DNA from: Spirochaetaceae bacterium
GTDB taxonomy: Bacteria; Spirochaetota; Spirochaetia; Treponematales; Breznakiellaceae
DNA: 12,116 nucleotides
Direction: 5' to 3'
NCBI GenBank assembly: GCA_031288215.1
Contig: JAITRV010000295.1
Location: 1-12,116, forward strand
This document shows, in pieces, positions 1-5,392 of the stretch (the first letter of the stretch is position 1; every line of letters begins with the position of its first letter). The notes under the pieces are model-generated. The model saw nothing but the letters and a program-made list of their open reading frames with translations, did not search any database and was not told where the DNA came from. Position numbers and translations under genes: made by a program.

Positions 1-1
1 C

Positions 2-118
2 GGCAGGACCGTCACGGAACAGTACTGCCAGGCCATCGGCGCGGACCTCTACGCCCCGGATCCCGCCGGCGCCGCGGAACTGATAGCGGCCCAGTGCGAA
101 ACGGACGGAACACCGTAA
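2..118 (+). CDS. Corrinoid (B12-binding) protein, C-terminal fragment
   Basis: This is the last 38 codons of a gene entering from the left and ending in TAA at 116-118. The peptide contains GRTVTEQYCQAIGADLYAP followed by a short helix (PAGAAELIAAQ). That is the usual ending of the Rossmann-like cobalamin-binding domain of methyltransferase corrinoid proteins (MtaC/MtbC/MetH-type), where a 'G.PVT.eyA..IGADGYA.DA..AV' stretch packs against the corrinoid tail pocket. The His-containing base-off motif (DxHxxG) would lie upstream of the window and is not seen. In the family the protein carries a methyl group between a substrate methyltransferase and a second methyltransferase, in the cytoplasm. 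A short polar tail (CETDGTP) follows the domain. Partner genes are outside the window. The domain call is fairly safe; the pathway is unknown. Confidence 0.72.
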   Translation, partial: GRTVTEQYCQAIGADLYAPDPAGAAELIAAQCETDGTP

Positions 119-122
119 AGAG

Positions 123-190
123 CCCGTATCAGAAGTAATTGACCGCAAGGTCTACCGGACGCCGCGGTTTCCTGAATACGGGTTCCGTAT
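123..190 (+). promoter_or_regulatory. Two mutually exclusive hairpins in the fliG leader (attenuator-like)
   Basis: CCCGTATCAG (123-132) pairs with CTGAATACGGG (172-182, one bulged A). It encloses a GACC-GCAA-GGTC hairpin with a GNRA-type tetraloop (141-152) and an ACCG/CGGT stem (154-168). The right arm can instead form ATACGG-GTT-CCGTAT (176-190), which is followed by a pyrimidine tract (192-205). The two folds cannot coexist. The region lies between the corrinoid gene stop and fliG, so it could be a 3' structure, a terminator or a regulatory leader. No known riboswitch class was recognised. The pairing is seen in the sequence; regulation is inferred. Confidence 0.4.
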
Positions 191-226
191 CTTCCCCCTT
201 TTCCCAAAATAGCGTACTATAACGTT

Positions 227-1456
227 ATGGGAGTGTTCAAAAAATCGAAGGCGAAGGCCGCGGGCCCGGACATCCCGGAGGGCGGCCCGTCTTCCCCCGC
301 CCTTTCCGGGGGAATCGCGGCGTACCGGCGTACCCTGGGGCCGGGGGCTTCGGCGGCGACTGAGGCGCCCCTCAAGCCGCCGGCGTCCCCCCCGCGTCCC
401 CCCGAAACGCCGCAGCCGGAGGCGGGGCTCCTCAAGAGCGGCGGCGGGGACTCGAAATACCGCCGGGCGGCGAAGTTCCTCATCCTTATCGGGGGGGACG
501 AGGCGGCGGGAATCCTCTCCCAACTGCCGGTGGATCAGGTGGAGCGTATTTCCAAGGAGATAGCCTCCATCCGGGGCATCGGCGCCGAAGAGGCGGCCTC
601 CGTTTTAGCGGAATTCCGGGCCCTGCTCTCATCGTCCCGCTCATTCCCCCGCGCCTTTGCCGGGCCCTCCTCCGGCGGGGTGGAGACGGCCCGGCGGCTG
701 CTCCACGCCGCCTTCGGCCCGGAACGGGGGGAAGCCTACCTCACCCGGACGGTGCCGGAGAGCCGGAAAAATCCCTTCGCCTTTCTGGAGGACTTTTCCG
801 GGGAACAGATCGCCCTGCTCTTGAAGGACGAGTCCGTCGCCGCGACGGCCCTGGTCCTCTCCCGGCTCTCGGCGCAAAAGAGCGCCGCCGCGCTGGTCAA
901 TGCCGGGGGCGGCCGGAAGGCCGCCATCCTCCGCCGGATTGCCCGGATGGAGCGGACCGATGCGGAGGTGCTGGAACAGGTGGCGGCGGCCCTGCGGGAA
1001 AAGGCCCGGCTCATGGGAGGGGCCGCCGAGACGGTGCGTACGGACGGCCTCGGGGCCCTGACGGCGATCCTCAAGTCCTCAGACCCCGCCTTTGGGGACC
1101 GGCTCCTGCGGGAACTTGAAGAAAAAGACGGCGATCTGGGCCGGAATTTGAAAGAACGGCTCTATACCCTGGAGGATGTGGTCCGCGCCGAAGACCGGCC
1201 CATCCAGGAGAAGCTCCGGTCCATGCCGGACCGGGACATCGTCCTCCTGCTCAAGGGGCGTTCCCCGAAATTTACCGAAAAAATATACGCCAACCTCTCC
1301 TCCCTCCGGGCCGCCTCGGTCCGGGAAGAGGCTGAGATCATGGGGGCCGTCCCCAAGGCGGAAGCGGACGCGGCGGCCCGGGATTTCCTCGGTTGGTTCA
1401 GGCTGAACCGCGAGGAAGGCCGGATTATTCTTATGGATGACGAGGATGTGATATGA
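227..1456 (+). CDS. fliG: FliG-like flagellar motor switch protein (divergent spirochete paralogue)
   Basis: FliG forms the cytoplasmic rotor ring that joins the MS-ring protein FliF to the C-ring and meets the MotA stator. The protein is 409 aa; ordinary FliG is about 335-345 aa. The excess is a basic, Pro/Ala-rich, probably disordered tail of about 75 residues. FliG_N follows (about 78-180, YRRAAKFLILIGG), then the middle domain (about 190-265), then FliG_C (about 272-403; LEDVVRAEDRPIQ, LLKGRSPKFTEKIYANLS). Aligned by eye to E. coli FliG, torque residue K264 is kept (K343), R281 becomes L360, D288/D289 become E367/E368, and R297 becomes P376. The middle-domain EHPQ reads ESVA (202-205) and MFxF reads LYTL (312-315). 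This pattern suits the second, specialised FliG of spirochetes. The first Met is chosen although no Shine-Dalgarno is visible; no internal Met precedes the conserved domain. Its stop overlaps the next start. Confidence 0.85.
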   Translation: MGVFKKSKAKAAGPDIPEGGPSSPALSGGIAAYRRTLGPGASAATEAPLKPPASPPRPPETPQPEAGLLKSGGGDSKYRRAAKFLILIGGDEAAGILSQLPVDQVERISKEIASIRGIGAEEAASVLAEFRALLSSSRSFPRAFAGPSSGGVETARRLLHAAFGPERGEAYLTRTVPESRKNPFAFLEDFSGEQIALLLKDESVAATALVLSRLSAQKSAAALVNAGGGRKAAILRRIARMERTDAEVLEQVAAALREKARLMGGAAETVRTDGLGALTAILKSSDPAFGDRLLRELEEKDGDLGRNLKERLYTLEDVVRAEDRPIQEKLRSMPDRDIVLLLKGRSPKFTEKIYANLSSLRAASVREEAEIMGAVPKAEADAAARDFLGWFRLNREEGRIILMDDEDVI

Positions 1457-4400
1457 AAACGACCCTACAAAGCGCGCAGGTCCTGGACAGCGGGTTTGAG
1501 ATTCTGGAAGTGACGGAGTTGGCGGAGCTGGATGCGGCGGGTATCTGGGCCCGGCACCGGAAAAGCGGCGCCGAGGTTTTTCACGTCCTCACGGATGACC
1601 CGGAAAACCTCTTCTCCTTTTCCTTCGCCACGGCTCCGGAAGACTCCTCCGGGGTTGCCCATATCCTGGAACATTCGGTCCTCTGCGGCTCGGAGAACTA
1701 TCCCCTCAAGGACGCCTTCCTCGTCTTAAACCAGGGCAGCCTCCAGACCTTCCTCAACGCCTGGACCTTTCCGGACAAAACCCTCTATCCCGCCAGTTCC
1801 GTGAACGAGCAGGATTACTTCAACCTCATGGCGGTGTACGGGGACGCGGTCTTCCGGCCCCTCCTCTCGGAGTGGACCTTCCTCCAGGAGGGGCACCGGC
1901 TGGAATTCGTCCCCCGGGAAAACAGCCCCTCCGGGCAGCGGGAAGGGCTTTCCATTACCGGGGTGGTTTACAACGAGATGAAGGGGGCCTATTCTTCCCC
2001 GGACGCCTACGCCGATCTCTGGTCCGTCCGGGCGGTGCTTCCGGACACCCCCTATGCCTTCGAATCCGGCGGGGACCCGGAGCGGATCACCGGCCTCACC
2101 TGGGAGGGCCTGCGGGAATTCCACCGGCGGCGCTATTCCCCGGCCAACTGCCGGATCTTCCTCTCGGGGAACATCCCCACGGAAAAACAGCTCGCCTTCC
2201 TGGACCGGCACTTCCTGTCCCGGCTTGCCCCGGGGGAGGCCGCCCCTCCGGTACCCCGGGCCCGGCGCTGGGAAAAAAATCAGACCATCCGGGTCCCCTG
2301 TCCCGCCGGGGCGGACGGGAAGGCCACGGTATTCCTCTCCTGGCGCTGCGGGGACGCCGCGGACAGCGAAGAAACCCTGGCCCTGTCGGTCCTCACGGAA
2401 ATCCTCCTGGGCCATGACGGCTCCCCCCTGACCCGGGCCCTCATCGAATCCGGCCTGGGGGAAGATCTGGCCTCCGCCTCGGGGCTGGTGGACGAAATCC
2501 GGGAAACCCTCTTTGCGGCGGGCCTCAAGGGGGTAGGGGAGGTCCCCGGGGGGAAGGGGGAGGCCGTGGAGGCCCTGATCCTCGGGGAACTGCGCCGTCT
2601 GGTCCGGGAGGGCATCCCCCCGGGGGAAATTGAGGCGGCCCTGCTGGCCCTGGAATTTTCCCACCGGGAGATCCGCCGCTGCGGGGGGCCCTTCTCCCTG
2701 GTGTGGCTGCGCCGGTCCCTCCGGGGCTGGCTCCACGGCAAAAAGCCCTGGGACAGCCTCCTCTTTGTGCCGGCCTTTACCGCCCTCAAGGAGCGGATCG
2801 CCCGGGAGGAACGGTTTTTTGAATCCCTCATCGAAAAATACCTCCTGGACAACCCCCACCGGGCCCTGGTGGTGGTGGAGGGGGAAGCGGGCTTCCTTGA
2901 AAAGAAAGAGGCCGCCCTGGCGGAGGCCCTGGAGCGGCGGGAACGGGCCCTCTCCGAGGAAGAACGGCGGAGCATCCGGGAGAAAGCCGCGGAATTGGAG
3001 CGGTTCCAGACCGAAGCGGACGATGCCGCGGCCCTGGCCCGGATACCCCACCTCTCCCGGCAGGACCTTTCCGGGGATATTGAAATCATCCCCCGGGAGA
3101 TCCGGGACGCCCGGGGGGTGCCCGCCCTGGTCCACGACCTCTTTACCAACGGCATCATCTACGGGGATCTGGCCTTCCCCGTGGACCTGCTGTCCCCGGA
3201 GGAGTATCCCTGGCTGCCCTTCTTTTCCCGGGTGATCACCTCCCTGGGGCTTCCCGGCATGGACTACGGGGAGGTGTCGAGCCTCCTTGCCCGTACCGCC
3301 GGGGGCTTCCACGCCAGGGTCCATACCGGTTCCCCCGTTCCCGGGACGGCCCGGACCCTGGCGGTCCCCGGGGGGGTCCTCGACCTTTCCGGCCGGGACT
3401 GGCTGGTCTACCGGTTCAAGGCTCTGGAGGAAAAGACCGCCCCCACCCTGGACCTGATCCTCCGGCTTATCCAGGAGGCGGACTTTTCCGACCTCCGCCG
3501 GATTCGGGATCTGGTCCTGGAAATGAAAAACGATGCGGACGTGAGCCTGGCCCCGGAGGGGCATACCTACGCCTCCTCCCGTTCCGGGAGAACCTTTTCC
3601 CGGTCCGCCGCGGTAGCCGAGATCTGGCACGGCCTGGAACAGTTGGAATTTGCCCACACCCTGGCGGCCCTGGACAGCGCCGAAATCAGCCGCACCCTCC
3701 GGAGCATCCGGGACCGGATCACCCGGGGGGGGCTTTTGATCAACCTCACCGGTTCCGGAAAGGCCCTGGACCGGGCGTTCCGGGCGGCGGAGGAACGGTT
3801 CAGCCCCTTGGGCCCCCCCCGGCCCCGGAACCCCGCCGCCGGAGACTTGGCCTTCTCCGGCGCTTCCCCGGCGGCCGTCGAGGTTTTCGCCTCCCCTTCC
3901 CTCCAGGTGGGCTTTGCCTCCATCGCCCTCCCGGCGGCGCCCTATGCCTCCCCGGGCCACGCGGCGGAGCTTGCCCTTTCCCACTGGCTTTCCACGGGGC
4001 CCCTCTGGGAGGATATTCGGATGCGGGGGGGGGCCTACGGGGCTTTTGCCCACCCGGACGGCTTTGAGGGGGTCTTTTCCTTTTCCACCTACCGGGACCC
4101 CAGCCCCCACCGTTCCCTGGGGGCCTTCGGCGACGCCCTGGAGGAGGCCGCGGCCCGGGGGATCGATGAGGAGGCCCTGGTAAAGACCATCATCGGGACC
4201 TATTCCCGGGAAACCCGTCCCCGGCCCCCGGCGGAAAAGGGCGGCAACGATTTCTACCGGTTCCTCGCCGGGGTGGAGGATTATCACCGGGAGAAGAAGC
4301 TCCGCAGCCTGATTGCCCTGACGGCGGAGGAGCTGACCGGGGCGGCGGAACGGCTTGCCCGCGGGAGCAGCGCCGCCGCCGGCGTTCCGGCGGTGATCAT

Positions 4401-4470
4401 CGCGGGGACCGCCGCGGGGGAAAAGGCTGCCCGGGCCTTGGGGGTGGAGGTCCGGGAATTGCCGGTGTAG
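1453..4470 (+). CDS. M16C zinc metallopeptidase, presequence protease (PreP/Cym1/falcilysin) type
   Basis: The product, 1005 aa, matches the length of single-chain M16C peptidases, which fold as a clamshell of four domains and degrade unstructured peptides. The inverted zinc motif HxxEH is present as H70-I-L-E73-H74 in 'GVAHILEHSVLCGS'. The third ligand is probably E175 in 'VVYNEMKGAYS', and E73 is the general base. The C-terminal half has the substrate-binding R858...Y862 pair in 'MRGGAYGAFAHPDG'. The M16C-associated linker helices fall roughly at 450-700. There is no signal peptide or membrane helix, so a cytoplasmic oligopeptidase is likely. ATG overlaps the fliG TGA (ATGA), implying translational coupling. 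Long G/C runs occur inside the gene (8 G near 3725, 8 C near 3813, 9 G at about 4025). No stem-loop terminator is visible after the stop. Confidence 0.9.
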   Translation: MKTTLQSAQVLDSGFEILEVTELAELDAAGIWARHRKSGAEVFHVLTDDPENLFSFSFATAPEDSSGVAHILEHSVLCGSENYPLKDAFLVLNQGSLQTFLNAWTFPDKTLYPASSVNEQDYFNLMAVYGDAVFRPLLSEWTFLQEGHRLEFVPRENSPSGQREGLSITGVVYNEMKGAYSSPDAYADLWSVRAVLPDTPYAFESGGDPERITGLTWEGLREFHRRRYSPANCRIFLSGNIPTEKQLAFLDRHFLSRLAPGEAAPPVPRARRWEKNQTIRVPCPAGADGKATVFLSWRCGDAADSEETLALSVLTEILLGHDGSPLTRALIESGLGEDLASASGLVDEIRETLFAAGLKGVGEVPGGKGEAVEALILGELRRLVREGIPPGEIEAALLALEFSHREIRRCGGPFSLVWLRRSLRGWLHGKKPWDSLLFVPAFTALKERIAREERFFESLIEKYLLDNPHRALVVVEGEAGFLEKKEAALAEALERRERALSEEERRSIREKAAELERFQTEADDAAALARIPHLSRQDLSGDIEIIPREIRDARGVPALVHDLFTNGIIYGDLAFPVDLLSPEEYPWLPFFSRVITSLGLPGMDYGEVSSLLARTAGGFHARVHTGSPVPGTARTLAVPGGVLDLSGRDWLVYRFKALEEKTAPTLDLILRLIQEADFSDLRRIRDLVLEMKNDADVSLAPEGHTYASSRSGRTFSRSAAVAEIWHGLEQLEFAHTLAALDSAEISRTLRSIRDRITRGGLLINLTGSGKALDRAFRAAEERFSPLGPPRPRNPAAGDLAFSGASPAAVEVFASPSLQVGFASIALPAAPYASPGHAAELALSHWLSTGPLWEDIRMRGGAYGAFAHPDGFEGVFSFSTYRDPSPHRSLGAFGDALEEAAARGIDEEALVKTIIGTYSRETRPRPPAEKGGNDFYRFLAGVEDYHREKKLRSLIALTAEELTGAAERLARGSSAAAGVPAVIIAGTAAGEKAARALGVEVRELPV

Positions 4471-4516
4471 GGGAATTCTTTTTGGTCAATTTTTAGATTT
4501 TTTCTTTAATTTTCTC

Positions 4517-4556
4517 TTGACTTTTTTTTTCAACCTTATTACACTTTGTAATACAA
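4517..4556 (+). promoter_or_regulatory. Promoter with overlapping palindromic operators for the toxin-antitoxin pair
   Basis: TTGACT (4517-4522) and TACACT (4540-4545), separated by 17 bases, form a sigma70-like promoter inside a very AT-rich 99-bp gap. Two perfect dyads lie over and just after the -10: ATTACA-CTT-TGTAAT (4538-4552) and TTGTA-A-TACAA (4546-4556). Ribbon-helix-helix antitoxins commonly bind such repeats to repress their own operon. A strong Shine-Dalgarno (GGGGGAGG, 4557-4564) sits 5 bases before the antitoxin ATG. The motifs are seen directly; autoregulation is inferred from the family. Confidence 0.65.
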
Positions 4557-4569
4557 GGGGGAGGTGTCT

Positions 4570-4821
4570 ATGACGACAGCGCGTTTACCCGACGAATTAG
4601 AAAAGCGGCTTGAGGTGGCATCGAGGGCTCAGCATACGGCTAAATCGTATATGGTAAAAGAGGCTTTGGTCCGGTATCTGGATCTGGTCGAAGACGAAAA
4701 GACTTCCTACCAACTGGGGCTGCCCTATTTCGGCAAATACGGCAGCGGCGGGGGGGATCTTTCCGTTACCTATAAGAAGCGGCTCCGGGAAAAAATCGGT
4801 GATAAGTACCGTACTCATTGA
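4570..4821 (+). CDS. Ribbon-helix-helix antitoxin (VapB/CopG/RelB-like)
   Basis: The protein is 83 aa. The N-terminal part (MTTARLPDELEKRLEVASRA... to about 42) has the pattern of a ribbon-helix-helix DNA-binding fold: a short beta strand of alternating residues, then two amphipathic helices (KSYMVKEALVRYLDLVED). The C-terminal tail (FGKYGSGGGDLSVTYKKRLREKI) resembles the toxin-binding tail of CopG-type antitoxins paired with PIN toxins, where FGK.GSG..DLS..YK recurs. ATG 4570 is preferred over an in-frame GTG at 4564, because the GTG would overlap the Shine-Dalgarno while the ATG lies 5 bases after it. The gene overlaps the toxin by 23 bases, the usual tight coupling in such cassettes. It probably neutralises the toxin and represses the operon from the palindromes upstream. 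Confidence 0.8.
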   Translation: MTTARLPDELEKRLEVASRAQHTAKSYMVKEALVRYLDLVEDEKTSYQLGLPYFGKYGSGGGDLSVTYKKRLREKIGDKYRTH

Positions 4822-5230
4822 CGCCGGGCCCCTGATAGCCCTCTTTGACCGGGATGACAAATACCACCACAGGGTGAGGGCCTTTTTAGAGGACTATGAA
4901 TGCCGCTTTGTCAGTACCCTGGCGGTGCTGACGGAAGTGTCGTATATGCTGAATTTCAGCGTTCATGCCCAGATCGATTTTCTTGAATGGATTCTCCGGG
5001 GGGGTATTCGCTTGGAGGATATCCGCCGGGATGACATTGCCCGTATTATCACCCTGGTCCAAAAGTACCACGATGTTCCCATGGATTTTGCCGATGCGAC
5101 CCTGGTGGCGGCCGCGGAAAAAACGGGCATCCGCTCGATCATCAGTCTGGACTCGGATTTTGATATCTACCGCCTTCCGGGAAAGGTCCGGATCCACAAT
5201 ATCTTCTCTTTTGACGATTATCATGCATAA
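4799..5230 (+). CDS. PIN-domain ribonuclease toxin (VapC-type)
   Basis: The protein is 143 aa, a normal VapC length. The PIN-domain acidic residues that bind Mg2+/Mn2+ are recognisable: D8 in 'VLIDAGPLIALFD', E46 in 'LAVLTEVSYML', D96/D99 in 'VPMDFADATLVAAAE' and D118/D120 in 'SLDSDFDIYR'. The catalytic set looks complete, so the toxin should be active. VapC-type toxins cleave structured RNA such as initiator tRNA or rRNA; the target here cannot be read from sequence. Start is GTG at 4799 inside the antitoxin gene, with GGGA about 8 bases upstream. The TAA stop lies inside the left arm of a 33-bp palindrome. The pair sits between housekeeping-type genes and is probably an acquired stability or stress cassette. 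Confidence 0.87.
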   Translation: MISTVLIDAGPLIALFDRDDKYHHRVRAFLEDYECRFVSTLAVLTEVSYMLNFSVHAQIDFLEWILRGGIRLEDIRRDDIARIITLVQKYHDVPMDFADATLVAAAEKTGIRSIISLDSDFDIYRLPGKVRIHNIFSFDDYHA

Positions 5231-5257
5231 TGTATGTACATTGTACATACATTATGC
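5225..5257. repeat. Perfect 33-bp palindrome at the toxin stop codon
   Basis: GCATAATGTATGTACA (5225-5240) is exactly complementary in reverse to 5242-5257, with one central T. The left arm contains the toxin TAA. As RNA this gives about a 15-bp stem with a 3-nt loop, but neither strand shows a following U tract, so it is not a standard intrinsic terminator. A further dyad, CATTGTAC (5239-5246) with GTACAATG (5258-5265), competes with it. It could be an mRNA-stabilising 3' hairpin, a protein-binding site, or a scar or target of recombination. Confidence 0.8.
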
Positions 5258-5314
5258 GTACAATGCGGGTAAAACCTTTGGCTCCTGTTCAGCGGGGGGC
5301 GGCTTCCCGGAAAA

Positions 5315-5345
5315 TTGACGTTTTTTTGAATTCTTTCCTTATTTA
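5315..5345 (+). promoter_or_regulatory. Possible comM promoter
   Basis: TTGACG (5315-5320) is followed after 18-19 bases by an AT-rich stretch (TTATTTA, 5339-5345) that is a weak -10. It stands in the 162-bp gap between the toxin and comM. A separate TATTAT at 5372-5377 is too close to the comM Shine-Dalgarno (GAGG, 5382-5385) to be the main -10. This is a weak call. Confidence 0.3.
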
Positions 5346-5392
5346 TTGAAGCATACTCCGGGACAACGCCTTATTATACCAGAGGTGTTGTA

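Noticed and set aside
1726..4287. Very long minus-strand open frame (over 850 codons) opposite the M16C gene
   Set aside because: Its composition (Gly, Pro, Arg, Gln rich) and lack of any domain are typical of antisense frames kept open by high GC; the + strand has a complete motif-bearing enzyme.
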